Shown here: positions 36,483 to 45,466 of the stretch, one piece after another | Position numbering within the stretch: the stretch's first letter is position 1 | Layout of the letters: the number at the start of each line of letters is the position of its first letter | DNA from: Duganella sp. sic0402 | Lineage (GTDB): Bacteria > Pseudomonadota > Gammaproteobacteria > Burkholderiales > Burkholderiaceae_D | DNA: 64,000 nt | Direction: 5' to 3' | Assembly (NCBI RefSeq): GCF_019219065.1 | Contig: NZ_JAHUWK010000008.1 | Coordinates: 62,001-126,000, forward strand | Made by a program: the position numbers and the translations under genes | The notes under the pieces: generated by a model | Databases searched by the model: none | Seen by the model: only the letters and a program-made list of their open reading frames with translations | What the model was told of the DNA's origin: nothing

Positions 36483-37385
36483 ATGAAAACTAGCGGACTT
36501 AATTTCAGGCACTTGTATTTCTTCTGGATGGTGGCGAAGGAAGGCGGCGTCACCCGTGCTGCCGAGCGGCTTGGACTGGCGGTGCAAACCATCAGCATGC
36601 AGATATCCTCGCTTGAACAATCCATCGGCAGGCAGCTGCTGGAGCCACAGGGGCGGCGTCTGGTACCGACCGAAGCAGGCCGGCTGGCGCTCAGCTATTG
36701 CGAACAGATTTTCGAACTGGGCGACCAGTTGCAGGAGGCCTTGGAAGAAGCGGAAACCGGCAAGATGCGGCTGGCAGTCGGCATCTCCGACTCGCTGCCC
36801 AAGCTAATCGCTTTTCGCCTGTTGCAGGCAACGCAGCAGATGGACACGCGCGTCCACCTGATCTGCATGGAAGATGAATTTGAAAACCTGCTGGCCGATC
36901 TGGCGCTGGGCAAGCTGGATGTGGTGCTGACCGACCGCACCGTGCGCGCCGGCGGCAGCCTGAAAGTATTCAGCCACCTGCTGGGCGAAAGTGACATGAA
37001 ACTATTCGGCGTGCCAAAGCTGGCGCGCAAGTACCGGCGCAATTTTCCGCACAGCCTGCACGGCGCACCGCTGCTGCTACCGACCCGCAACAACGCGCTG
37101 CGCGGCCGCATCGACGCCTGGCTGCTGCAACACAAGGTACGGCCGGAGATTGTCGCCGAGTTTGAAGACAACGCCATGCTCAACACCTTCGGCCGCAATG
37201 GCCTGGGGCTGTTCTTCGCGCCCTCTGCTCTGGCGCAGGATATCGAAGACCAATTCGGCGCGGTGCTGGTCGGCGACGCGCCGGAACTGCGCGAACACTT
37301 CTATGCCATCTCCAACGCCCGCAAAATCACCCACCCGGCCATCGAAGCCATCCTCGGCGCGGTGCACAGTGGGTTATTCGACTAA
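36483..37385 (+). CDS. nhaR: LysR-family regulator, NhaR-like
   Basis: 300-residue regulator. The N-terminus NFRHLYFFWMVAKEGGVTRAAERLGLAVQTISMQISSLE matches NhaR closely, followed by GRQLLEPQGRRLVPTEAGRLAL and an effector domain with TVRAGGSLKVFSHLLGESDMKLFG. NhaR of E. coli responds to sodium and controls nhaA. Here it is divergent from a DUF475 membrane protein and Ter genes, suggesting regulation of ion or envelope stress genes. The 3' end overlaps the convergent LysR gene by 4 bases. Confidence 0.87.
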   Translation: MKTSGLNFRHLYFFWMVAKEGGVTRAAERLGLAVQTISMQISSLEQSIGRQLLEPQGRRLVPTEAGRLALSYCEQIFELGDQLQEALEEAETGKMRLAVGISDSLPKLIAFRLLQATQQMDTRVHLICMEDEFENLLADLALGKLDVVLTDRTVRAGGSLKVFSHLLGESDMKLFGVPKLARKYRRNFPHSLHGAPLLLPTRNNALRGRIDAWLLQHKVRPEIVAEFEDNAMLNTFGRNGLGLFFAPSALAQDIEDQFGAVLVGDAPELREHFYAISNARKITHPAIEAILGAVHSGLFD

Positions 37386-38275
37386 GCACACTCCTCGACT
37401 ATCCACGCCCGCAAGCTTTCCAGCGCCTCCCATGGCGCGTGGCCTTGCGGGTTGACCAGGTAGTAGCCGCATTCCGTGGACAGCGATGGCACCGGCAGCG
37501 CGGCCAGTCGGCCCTCCTTCAACAAATCATCCACCAGCGGACGCCAGCCCAACGCCACGCCCCGCCCGGCCATCGCAGCCTGAACCACCAATGGGTAATT
37601 GCCGAGTGTAAGACTTTGGGTTTCCTCAGCATCCGGCAAGCCCTGCATATGCGCCCAGTCCTGCCACGTCATCCAGCGCGTGCGGGCGCCGCTTTCCAGG
37701 TGCAGCAGCGGCATGGTCATCACCTCCGCTGACGAAGGTCTTCCGCCATGGCGTGCCAGTAGTTCCGGGCTACACACCGGTACCACCAGCTCCGGAAAAA
37801 TCTTTTGCGCATCGCAGCCGGGCCAGACACCGTTGCCGAATGAGATGGCCAAGTCTACCGGTTCGTCGCGGATATCGAACATGCTTTGCGAAGTCATGAT
37901 ACGCACGTCGAGTTCCGGCCGCCGCTCCTGAAACGCCGCAAGGCGTGGCATCAGCCAGAAATTGGCGAAAGCAAAATCGGTGGCAACCGTCAGCACGCGG
38001 CGAGTACGGCGAGCGCGTATTTTGTCCACCGCCGTGTGGATCGCCGCCAGGTGATCGCGTATCGCTTCATACAAATTGCTGCCCTCCGCTGTCAGCGTCA
38101 CGCCGCGATGCGCGCGCTTGAACAGCGGCGTGCCCAGTTCTTTTTCCAACGCCGCGATGCGCTGACTGACCGCCGGCTGGCTGGTGCCGAATTCCTCCGC
38201 CACCTGCGTGAAACTCAGGTGGCGGACCGCCGACTCGAAGAACACCAGATTGTGCAGCGGCGTATTCATTGACAT
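37382..38275 (-). CDS. LysR-family regulator of choline-sulfate utilisation
   Basis: 297-residue GcvA-like LysR protein: NLVFFESAVRHLSFTQVAEEFGTSQPAVSQRIAALEKELG (HTH), LFKRAHRGVTLTAEG, and a C-terminal YYLVNPQGHAPWEALESLRAWI. It matches the regulator type found divergent from choline sulfatase genes, as here (131-base AT-rich gap to the sulfatase). Choline, choline sulfate or glycine betaine would be a plausible effector. The assignment combines family resemblance with position. Confidence 0.85.
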   Translation of the reverse strand: MSMNTPLHNLVFFESAVRHLSFTQVAEEFGTSQPAVSQRIAALEKELGTPLFKRAHRGVTLTAEGSNLYEAIRDHLAAIHTAVDKIRARRTRRVLTVATDFAFANFWLMPRLAAFQERRPELDVRIMTSQSMFDIRDEPVDLAISFGNGVWPGCDAQKIFPELVVPVCSPELLARHGGRPSSAEVMTMPLLHLESGARTRWMTWQDWAHMQGLPDAEETQSLTLGNYPLVVQAAMAGRGVALGWRPLVDDLLKEGRLAALPVPSLSTECGYYLVNPQGHAPWEALESLRAWIVEECA

Positions 38276-38406
38276 AACAATTCCTTATGCATCCATAATC
38301 ATAAGTGCTGAATATACGCTATAAATCAATTGCTTACGCATAATTTAAGATTATGAATTCGCATATGAATATGCGGATTGATACGTTCCATCGAAGCTGA
38401 CTTGCG
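38276..38406. promoter_or_regulatory. Divergent promoter/operator region of the choline-sulfate locus
   Basis: AT-rich gap with several inverted repeats. The clearest is CGCATATGAATATGCG at 38360-38375 (7-2-7, perfect). CTTATG-N10-CATAAG spans about 38284-38305 and the TTATGAATTC region overlaps. No gene fits here. These are candidates for LysR binding controlling both directions. Confidence 0.45.
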
Positions 38407-39969
38407 ATGCAAAATGCAGGCATTGATACGTTTTCGTTAATGCCGCTTATGCCTCACCCTCAGCCCAATATTTTGATCCTGATTGCCGACCAGCTGACGC
38501 CGCGCGCGCTGTCCATCTATGGCAATCGGGTCACGCGCACGCCCCACATCGACCGTCTGGCGGCTGAAGGTGTGGTGTTCGATTCGGCTTACTGCAATTC
38601 GCCTTTGTGCGCGCCATCGCGCTACGCTTACCTGACCGGCCGCCTGCCGTCGGCCACCGGCGGCTACGACAACGCCGCCGCACTGCCGGCCGATACGCTT
38701 ACCTACGCACACTATCTGCGCCACGCTGGCTATCGCACCATCCTGTCGGGGAAGATGCACTTCATCGGCGCCGATCAACTGCACGGCTTTGAAGAACGCC
38801 TGACCACCGATATCTATCCCGCCGATTTCGGCTGGACGCCGGACTGGCAGCAGCCGGAGGTACGACCAAGCTGGTATCACGACATGAGTTCCGTCACTGA
38901 AGCCGGTCCCTGCGTGCGCAGCAACCAGCTGGATTACGACGACGAAGTGGTGTATGCCTCGCGCCAGAAGCTGTTCGACCTGGCGCGTGATGCAGACCAG
39001 CGGCCATTCTGCCTGACCGTCTCGCTGACGCATCCGCATGACCCGTATGCGATACCGGAAAAATACTGGAACCTGTACCGCGACGACGAAATCGACGCGC
39101 CACGCGTACCCAACGCGCCGGCGGATGAAGACCCGCACTCGCGCCGCCTGCGCGACGTCATTGATCTCGCGCGCACGCCAGTCAGCGAACAGCAGACGCG
39201 CAACGCCCGCCGCGCCTACTACGGCGCCATCTCCTACGTGGATGAGCAAATCGGCACGCTACTGCAAACACTGGAAGATACCGGCCAGGCCGGCAACACC
39301 ATCATCATCGTCACCTCCGATCACGGCGACATGCTGGGAGAGCGCGGACTCTGGTACAAAATGAATTTCTTTGAGCCGTCGACCCGCGTGCCGCTGCTGG
39401 TCCACGCGCCCGGTCAGTTCAAGGCACGCCGCGTTCCCGAATCGGTCTCGCACATCGATCTGCTGCCCACATTGCTGGATCTCGCCAGCGCAGGCGCTCC
39501 TCTCGAACAGGATGGCGCCACACTGCTGCCGCACCTGCGCGGCCAAAAAGGCCATGACGGTGTGATCGGCGAATATCTCGGCGAAGGCGCACTGGCGCCC
39601 ATCATCATGCTGCGCAAAGGCGCGTATAAATACATCCACTCACCAGCCGATCCGGAGCAGCTATATCACCTCGGCGATGATCCCGATGAACTGCACAACC
39701 TCGCCAACGATCCCGCCACGGCGCCGATACTGCAGGCCTTCCGCACTGAAGCACTGCAACGCTGGGACTTCGATCAGCTACACCAGCAGGTAGTCACCAG
39801 CCAGCGCCGCCGTCACCTGATCGGCGCCGCCAATACGCAAGGCCGGCATCACGCCTGGGACTATCAGCCGCCGCATGACGCCAGCCAGCGCTATATCCGC
39901 AACCATCTCGAACTCGGCGTGCTGGAAGCGCGCGCGCGTTTCCCTACTCCGCCGAAAGGCCAGGCATGA
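38407..39969 (+). CDS. betC: Choline-sulfatase
   Basis: Type I sulfatase of 520 aa that hydrolyses choline-O-sulfate to choline and sulfate. The CAPSR motif (Cys68) in SPLCAPSRYAYLTGR is the site converted to formylglycine; metal ligands include the Asp in ILIADQLTPRAL and HGD in SDHGDMLGERGLWYK, the latter typical of choline sulfatases with KMNFFEPSTRVPL. A C-terminal choline-sulfatase extension (RRRHLIGAANTQGRHHAWDYQPPHD) is present. The exact start is uncertain: in-frame ATGs lie at 38407, 38440 and 38449 and none has a clear ribosome site. No signal peptide, so cytoplasmic. Overlaps the next gene by ATGA. Confidence 0.93.
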   Translation: MQNAGIDTFSLMPLMPHPQPNILILIADQLTPRALSIYGNRVTRTPHIDRLAAEGVVFDSAYCNSPLCAPSRYAYLTGRLPSATGGYDNAAALPADTLTYAHYLRHAGYRTILSGKMHFIGADQLHGFEERLTTDIYPADFGWTPDWQQPEVRPSWYHDMSSVTEAGPCVRSNQLDYDDEVVYASRQKLFDLARDADQRPFCLTVSLTHPHDPYAIPEKYWNLYRDDEIDAPRVPNAPADEDPHSRRLRDVIDLARTPVSEQQTRNARRAYYGAISYVDEQIGTLLQTLEDTGQAGNTIIIVTSDHGDMLGERGLWYKMNFFEPSTRVPLLVHAPGQFKARRVPESVSHIDLLPTLLDLASAGAPLEQDGATLLPHLRGQKGHDGVIGEYLGEGALAPIIMLRKGAYKYIHSPADPEQLYHLGDDPDELHNLANDPATAPILQAFRTEALQRWDFDQLHQQVVTSQRRRHLIGAANTQGRHHAWDYQPPHDASQRYIRNHLELGVLEARARFPTPPKGQA

Positions 39970-40922
39970 AACCGGCCATCACATCCCGCACCATCAGCCT
40001 GTGCGTAGCCGCAACGCTTGCACTAAGTGGCGCTGCCGCCCATGCCGCCGATCCGGCCAGCTGCAAGCAAGTCCGCATGGCAGATCCCGGCTGGACCGAC
40101 ATCAACGCCACCAACGCGCTGACCGGCATCGTGCTGGAAGCGCTGGGCTATGAACAGAAGGTGCTGCCGCTGTCGGTGCCAATCACCTATGCCGGCATGC
40201 AGAAGGTGCAGGTCGATGTATTTCTTGGTAACTGGATGCCGGCGCAGACCGCGCTGGTTGGTCCACTGCTGAAATCCGGCGTGATCGAACAATTGCACGC
40301 CAACCTGCCCTCCGCCAAATTCACGCTGGCGGTGCCGGAGTACGTATCCAAAGCGGGCGTACGCACTTTCGCGGATCTCGCCAAACATGCCGATAAATTC
40401 GAACGCAAAATCTACGGTATCGAGACTGGCGCACCGGCCAACCAGATCATCCGCAAGATGCTGACGGCGAAAAGCTACGGCCTCGATGGCTGGACGCTGG
40501 TCGAGTCCAGCGAACAAGGCATGCTGAGCCAGGTCGCGCGCAAGCAGCGCGGCAGCGAATGGATCGTGTTCCTCGCGTGGGAACCGAACCAGATGAACAA
40601 CACCTTCAAACTCAGCTATCTCGATGGCGACAAAGACTACTTCGGCCCCAACTTCGGCAGCGCCAGCGTCAATACCGTCGCCCGGCGCGGCTATGCGGCC
40701 GCCTGCCCCAATCTGGGCCGTCTGTTCAAGCAGCTTGAATTCAGCGCCACGCTGGAACAGGCGATCATCGCTGACCTCGTGCAGAAACGGCCCGCGCGAC
40801 CATCCGCGCTGCGCGAGCTGAAAGCCAACCCTGAGCTGGCAGCCAAGTGGCTGAACGGCGTCACCACCATTGATGGCCGTGATGGCGCCGCCGCCGTGCG
40901 CGCGCGTCTTGCCCAACCCTGA
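39966..40922 (+). CDS. Choline / betaine-type ABC transporter substrate-binding protein (ChoX-like)
   Basis: 318-residue periplasmic binding protein of the OpuAC family. Signal peptide ends ALSGAAAHAADPASC; then MADPGWTDINATNALTGIVLEALGYE, VFLGNWMPAQ and FLAWEPNQMNNTFKL supply the aromatic and acidic residues that cage quaternary ammonium groups in ChoX. Start overlaps the sulfatase stop (ATGA). With the sulfatase, ATPase and permease it should bring choline or choline-O-sulfate across the inner membrane. Confidence 0.9.
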   Translation: MKPAITSRTISLCVAATLALSGAAAHAADPASCKQVRMADPGWTDINATNALTGIVLEALGYEQKVLPLSVPITYAGMQKVQVDVFLGNWMPAQTALVGPLLKSGVIEQLHANLPSAKFTLAVPEYVSKAGVRTFADLAKHADKFERKIYGIETGAPANQIIRKMLTAKSYGLDGWTLVESSEQGMLSQVARKQRGSEWIVFLAWEPNQMNNTFKLSYLDGDKDYFGPNFGSASVNTVARRGYAAACPNLGRLFKQLEFSATLEQAIIADLVQKRPARPSALRELKANPELAAKWLNGVTTIDGRDGAAAVRARLAQP

Positions 40923-40964
40923 TCCCCTTCCATGACAACAGCCAACCGCCGGAGCGACATCAAG

Positions 40965-43187
40965 ATGCGACACACGCCAAGAATCCATCCCCTCTACCTC
41001 GCCGTGCTGCAAGCCGTGGCTTGCAGCGCTTATGCCGCCGATCCGGCGCCGCTGCAACCTGCAAGTGACGCACCGATTGAAACGGTGTTCGTGCAGGGCC
41101 AGGGACGCCAGGTGCAAAACATCACCCGCAAGGATCTGGAACAGGCCGCACCGGGCACCAGCCCATTGAAGACGCTGGAAAAGCTGCCGGGCGTATCGTT
41201 CCAGTCGGCCGATCCTTTTGGCGCGTACGAATGGTCGACCCACATCGCCATCCGTGGTTTCAGCCAGAACCAGCTTGGCTACACGCTGGACGATATTCCG
41301 CTCGGCGATATGAGCTACCGTAACCACAACGGCCTGCATATCAGCCGCGCGCTCTCGGCCGAGAATATCGGCAATGTCACGGTGTCGCAAGGTACTGGCG
41401 CACTGGGCACCGCATCGACCAGCAATCTGGGTGGCACCATCAGCTTCACCACCCGTGGTCCGGCCGATATCGCAGGCGCCACGCTGGCGCAGACGCTGGG
41501 CCAGGACAGTACCTCGCGCACCTTCGCGCGGGTCGACACAGGCCTGCTGGATACCGGCACCAAGGCCTATGTGTCGCTGACGCGTCAGCGTGCCGACAAA
41601 TGGAAAGGCGACGGCGGCCAGGATCAGGACCAGTTCAATTCCAAAGTCGTGCAGCAGCTGGGTGCGCACAAGCTGAGCGCCTTCTTCAACTACTCCACCC
41701 GCGACGAAACCGATTATCAGGATCTGTCGTTCGACGCGACACGCCGTCTTGGCTACGACTGGGACAACTATGCACCGGACTGGCAGCGTGCAGTCAACGC
41801 CGCCAAGGGCGTCTACACCGGAGGCGTCAACAATCTGGACGACGCCTACTACCTCGGCCGCGGTCTGCGCAATGACTGGCTGGGCGGCGTGGCGCTGGAG
41901 CTGAATCCGAATGACGATGTACGCGTCAAGCTCAATGCCTACAACCACCGCAACCATGGTGAGAGCCATTGGTACACTCCCTACACGCCATCGTCGGCGA
42001 CGGTGCCGATCTCGGTGCGCGCGCAGGAATACTTCATTGACCGCGATGGTGGCACGGCGGATGTCAGCTGGGCGCTGGGCGACCATACGGTATCGGCTGG
42101 CGTGTGGGCAGAACGCAGCGTACACCGCTGGACACGCGCCTTCTACGCCGTCAATGGCCCGGAAAGCACCGACCACTTCCTCGATAATCCCTTCTCCACC
42201 GTGATCGGCCAGCGCTTCGTCACCAAGACCACGCAGTTCTATCTGCAGGATGCCTACAACGCCACGGACAAGCTGAAACTCAGCTACGGCTTCAAGGCGA
42301 CCAAGGCAAAGATCAACGGCTACAACGAAACCGGCGGCCGCGCTGCGGGAACACTGGAGGCGGAGAAGAAATTCCTGCCGCAAGCCGCCCTCACCTATCA
42401 GCTGTCGGCACAGGACGAGCTGTTCACCTCCTGGGCAAAGAATATGAAAGCCTACCAGGCCGGCGCAGATGGTCCGTTCTCGCAAACCCAGGACGCTTTC
42501 AACCTGAGCGTGGGCAAGGTCAGGCCTGAAACCTCGACCACGATTGATCTCGGCTTGCGCTCGCGCCGTGGTCCGCTGCAAGGATCGCTGGCGCTGTACG
42601 CGGCCGATTTCAAGGACCGCCAGCTGAACGTAGCCACCTGCACCGGCATCGTCGGCTGCCCGACCACGCTGGCCAATGTGGGCAAGGTGCGCACCAAGGG
42701 TGTCGAGGCGGCCGTGGACTGGAAGATCACACAGGCGTGGGGCTGGTTCAATTCCTTCACCTACAACGATTCCAGCTACAAGGATGCGCCCCTGTACTAC
42801 GAAGGCGCGACCGCCATCAACGTCAATGGCAAGCGGGTGGTGGATGCGCCGCGTGTGCTGTTCAACACCGAGCTGTCGTTTGAGCAGGCCGGCTGGTTCG
42901 CCAAGGCCGACGCCAAGTACACCGGCACCCGCTACTACACCTACCTGAACGACAGCCCGGTGTCGTCGTACTGGCTGGCGAATCTCAGCGCCGGCTACAA
43001 GCTGGGCAAGGTCGGTCCGTTCAAGAGCGCCACCTTGCAAGTAAATGTCACCAATCTGTTCGACAAGCGCTACTTCGGCGCCATCGGCACCAACGGCTAT
43101 GCCAGTTCCGATCCGACCGGCAGCTTCGCCACCATGCTGGCTGGCGCACCACGCGCGGCCTTCTTCACCCTGAGCGCCAAACTGTAA
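40965..43187 (+). CDS. TonB-dependent receptor in the choline-sulfate operon
   Basis: Outer-membrane active transporter, 740 aa from the ATG at 40965, which begins a standard signal peptide (MRHTPRIHPLYLAVLQAVACSAYA) and follows GGAG; an ATG 11 codons upstream lacks a ribosome site. The plug has VFVQGQGRQVQNITRKDLEQ, TLEKLPGVSFQSADPF and STHIAIRGFSQNQLGYTLDDIPLGD; the barrel ends APRAAFFTLSAKL. No STN domain. It sits between the binding protein and ATPase genes with gaps of 42 and 11 bases on the same strand, so it is part of the operon. A role in taking up choline-O-sulfate or a larger choline ester is inference. Confidence 0.92.
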   Translation: MRHTPRIHPLYLAVLQAVACSAYAADPAPLQPASDAPIETVFVQGQGRQVQNITRKDLEQAAPGTSPLKTLEKLPGVSFQSADPFGAYEWSTHIAIRGFSQNQLGYTLDDIPLGDMSYRNHNGLHISRALSAENIGNVTVSQGTGALGTASTSNLGGTISFTTRGPADIAGATLAQTLGQDSTSRTFARVDTGLLDTGTKAYVSLTRQRADKWKGDGGQDQDQFNSKVVQQLGAHKLSAFFNYSTRDETDYQDLSFDATRRLGYDWDNYAPDWQRAVNAAKGVYTGGVNNLDDAYYLGRGLRNDWLGGVALELNPNDDVRVKLNAYNHRNHGESHWYTPYTPSSATVPISVRAQEYFIDRDGGTADVSWALGDHTVSAGVWAERSVHRWTRAFYAVNGPESTDHFLDNPFSTVIGQRFVTKTTQFYLQDAYNATDKLKLSYGFKATKAKINGYNETGGRAAGTLEAEKKFLPQAALTYQLSAQDELFTSWAKNMKAYQAGADGPFSQTQDAFNLSVGKVRPETSTTIDLGLRSRRGPLQGSLALYAADFKDRQLNVATCTGIVGCPTTLANVGKVRTKGVEAAVDWKITQAWGWFNSFTYNDSSYKDAPLYYEGATAINVNGKRVVDAPRVLFNTELSFEQAGWFAKADAKYTGTRYYTYLNDSPVSSYWLANLSAGYKLGKVGPFKSATLQVNVTNLFDKRYFGAIGTNGYASSDPTGSFATMLAGAPRAAFFTLSAKL

Positions 43188-43198
43188 AGAGGTTAGCC

Positions 43199-44272
43199 AT
43201 GTCCGCCATCAAAGTATCGCTGCGCAATGTGTCCAAGGTCTACGGCGACAATCCGGCGGCGTCGCTCGCCCTGCTGCGTAACGGCGCCGGACGCGATGCG
43301 CTGTTCGCCAGCACCGGCAGCACCGCCGCGCTGGACGATGTCTCACTCGATATTCCCGATGGCGGCATCTGCGTGCTGATGGGACTTTCCGGCTCTGGCA
43401 AGTCCACACTGCTGCGCACCATCAACGGTCTGGTGGCACCGTCCGCAGGACAGGTGCTGGTGGACGGCGTGGACCTGGCGGGCATGAAGCAGAAGCAGTT
43501 GCAGCAGGTGCGCCGTGGCGGCATCGGCATGGTGTTCCAGTCGTTCGCGCTGCTGGCGCACCGCAATGTGATCGACAATGTGTGCTTCGGGCTGGAGATC
43601 GCCGGCGTGAAGCGCAGCGAGCGTTTGCAGCGCGCCTCAACCGCGCTGGAGCAGGTTGGCCTGCACGCGCATGCGCAGCAGTTTCCGCATCAATTGTCCG
43701 GAGGCATGCGTCAGCGTGTTGGACTGGCGCGCGCGCTGGCGGTGCAGCCTTCGCTGCTGCTGATGGATGAAGCTTTTTCCGCGCTCGATCCACTCAAGCG
43801 GCGCGAGATGCAGGATCTGCTGTTGTCGCTGCAGCGCGAACAGCGCCGTACCATTGTGTTTGTGTCGCACGATATCGAAGAAGCGCTGCACATCGGCGAC
43901 CGTATCGCCATCATGCACGGCGGCCGCTTGCTGCAATATGCCACGCCGCGCGCATTGTTGAGCAATCCAGCCGATGAGCATGTGCGCGCGTTCTTCCAGG
44001 GTGTGGATACCTCGCGCTATCTGCAAGCCACAGACCTGATCGACCATGAGGCCAGCGCAACGGCCGCTGCATCCTCGCCGGCCACGACAGCACAGGCGAA
44101 CTCGCCCGCTCTCGCGCACGTCGCTGCACACGCGCCACTGGCCGAACTGCTGCCGCGCCTGACCGACTTCCGCGCGCCGCTGGCGGTACGTGACGCCAGC
44201 GGCGCCACGCTCGGTCTGATCACCGCTGCGAGCGCGCTGCGCATCCTCTCACGCTCCGGCGCGCGGATCTGA
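43199..44272 (+). CDS. Choline/betaine ABC transporter ATP-binding protein (ChoV-like)
   Basis: 357-residue ATPase of the ProV/OpuAA group. Walker A GLSGSGKSTLLR, Q-loop VFQSFALLAHRNV, signature LSGGMRQRVGLARAL, Walker B LLLMDEAFSALDP and switch His SHDIEEAL are intact. After residue 270 an Ala-rich linker leads to a short CBS-like tail (LAVRDASGATLGLITAASALRIL), as in osmoprotectant transporters where it senses ionic strength. The residues between the first strand and Walker A (ASLALLRNGAGRDALFASTGSTAALDDV) match choline-type members. 11 bases after the receptor gene and 2 before the permease. Confidence 0.92.
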   Translation: MSAIKVSLRNVSKVYGDNPAASLALLRNGAGRDALFASTGSTAALDDVSLDIPDGGICVLMGLSGSGKSTLLRTINGLVAPSAGQVLVDGVDLAGMKQKQLQQVRRGGIGMVFQSFALLAHRNVIDNVCFGLEIAGVKRSERLQRASTALEQVGLHAHAQQFPHQLSGGMRQRVGLARALAVQPSLLLMDEAFSALDPLKRREMQDLLLSLQREQRRTIVFVSHDIEEALHIGDRIAIMHGGRLLQYATPRALLSNPADEHVRAFFQGVDTSRYLQATDLIDHEASATAAASSPATTAQANSPALAHVAAHAPLAELLPRLTDFRAPLAVRDASGATLGLITAASALRILSRSGARI

Positions 44273-44274
44273 AC

Positions 44275-45111
44275 ATGCCCCACGACTTCCTGCCGCTGGG
44301 CGCATGGATCAACGAAGCGGTGCGCTTCCTGGTTGAACACAACGGGCCGTCGTTCGAGCTGGCCGGCCGCGCCATCGAGAATTTTTCCGGATTAATCGAA
44401 CAACTGCTGCAAGCACTACCCGCCTGGCTGCTGATCGCGCTGGCCACCTTGTTGGCATGGCGGCGCCTGGCGTGGCGCTTTGCGGTGTTTGTCGCGCTGT
44501 CCTTATCGCTGATCTTCGCACTGGGCTACTGGCCGCAGACCATGGTCACACTCGGCCTGACATTCTCGGCAACCTGCATCAGTCTCGCACTGGGTGTGCC
44601 GCTGGGGATCTGGGCGGCAAAGAGTCCGCGCCTGCGCAGCGCCGTGCGGCCGCTGCTGGACTTCATGCAGACCATGCCGGCCTTCGTCTACCTGATTCCG
44701 GCGGTGATGCTGTTTGGCCTGGGCCGCGTACCTGGCGTGCTGGCAACGGTGATCTTCGCCATGCCACCAGCCGTGCGCCTGACCACGCTGGGCATCCTGC
44801 AAGTGGACCGCGAACAGATCGAAGCCGGCCAGGCTTTCGGCGCCAGCCATACCCAGCTGCTGTTCAAGGTGCAACTGCCACTGGCCCTGCCAGCACTGAT
44901 GAGCGGCATCAACCAGACCATCATGATGGCGCTGTCGATGGTCATCGTCACCTCAATGGTCGGCGCGGGCGGCCTGGGTGGCGAGGTGCTCAACAGCATC
45001 CAGCAACTCGACGTCGGCCTCGGCTTCGAAAGCGGCTTATGCGTCGTACTGCTCGCCATCATCCTCGACCGCACCACGCAAAGCTTTGGCCGCAAACAAG
45101 GCGAGACCTGA
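44275..45111 (+). CDS. Choline/betaine ABC transporter permease (ChoW-like)
   Basis: 278-residue inner-membrane permease of the ProW/OpuAB group with about six helices. The N-terminal WINEAVRFLVEHNGPSFELAGRAIENF is typical of choline-type permeases; the EAA loop reads EAGQAFGASHTQLLFKVQLPLALPALMSGINQT. It pairs with the ATPase encoded 2 bases upstream and the binding protein. It ends the operon; no betaine synthesis genes (betAB) follow, so choline oxidation must be encoded elsewhere. Confidence 0.92.
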   Translation: MPHDFLPLGAWINEAVRFLVEHNGPSFELAGRAIENFSGLIEQLLQALPAWLLIALATLLAWRRLAWRFAVFVALSLSLIFALGYWPQTMVTLGLTFSATCISLALGVPLGIWAAKSPRLRSAVRPLLDFMQTMPAFVYLIPAVMLFGLGRVPGVLATVIFAMPPAVRLTTLGILQVDREQIEAGQAFGASHTQLLFKVQLPLALPALMSGINQTIMMALSMVIVTSMVGAGGLGGEVLNSIQQLDVGLGFESGLCVVLLAIILDRTTQSFGRKQGET

Positions 45112-45112
45112 G

Positions 45113-45466
45113 CTACTTCGATAACATCAACGCCTTATATTCGGCAATCGTCCCCAGGCCGGCCTGGGCGCGGCGCTCATCCAGATGCGCCTCGTCCTCT
45201 ACCTGATACATCGCGCTTTTGCCATCCGCTCCAGTTACGAACTGACTGACATAGCGTTGCGGCTTGCCATCGTACATCAGGTCACGGTCGATGCTGAGCG
45301 CCACTTCCGACCACGGCAACTCGCCCCGGTCGGCAGCAGCCGCCATGCCTGGCAAACACTGCTTGAGCAAATCAGGCGACGCGTGCTGAATCAGCAACCA
45401 GGCGCTGAACACGCCGCGCTTTCCGACCATGGCTTCGAGCCGCCTGGCCAGCTCAGGCTCGGTCAC
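45113..45466 (-). CDS. Small DUF6624-like hypothetical protein
   Basis: 117-residue soluble protein from a GTG start; the frame is open further back to a stop at 45160-45162 past this point, without any ATG or GTG, and no ribosome site is clear. The order AWLLIQHASPDLLKQCLPGMAAA ... DRDLMYDGKPQRYVSQF ... VEDEAHLDERRAQAGLGTIAEY resembles the DUF6624 family as I remember it (RRxxxGLxPLxEY ending). Function unknown. The short N-terminus compared with the usual members may mean a lost start. Convergent with the choline permease gene (1-base gap). Confidence 0.55.
   Translation of the reverse strand: MTEPELARRLEAMVGKRGVFSAWLLIQHASPDLLKQCLPGMAAAADRGELPWSEVALSIDRDLMYDGKPQRYVSQFVTGADGKSAMYQVEDEAHLDERRAQAGLGTIAEYKALMLSK

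Noticed and set aside
40023..43040. A 1005-codon minus-strand open frame opposite the choline-locus binding protein and TonB receptor
   Set aside because: Same GC-driven antisense effect; no domains or ribosome site, and the plus strand has clear conserved genes.
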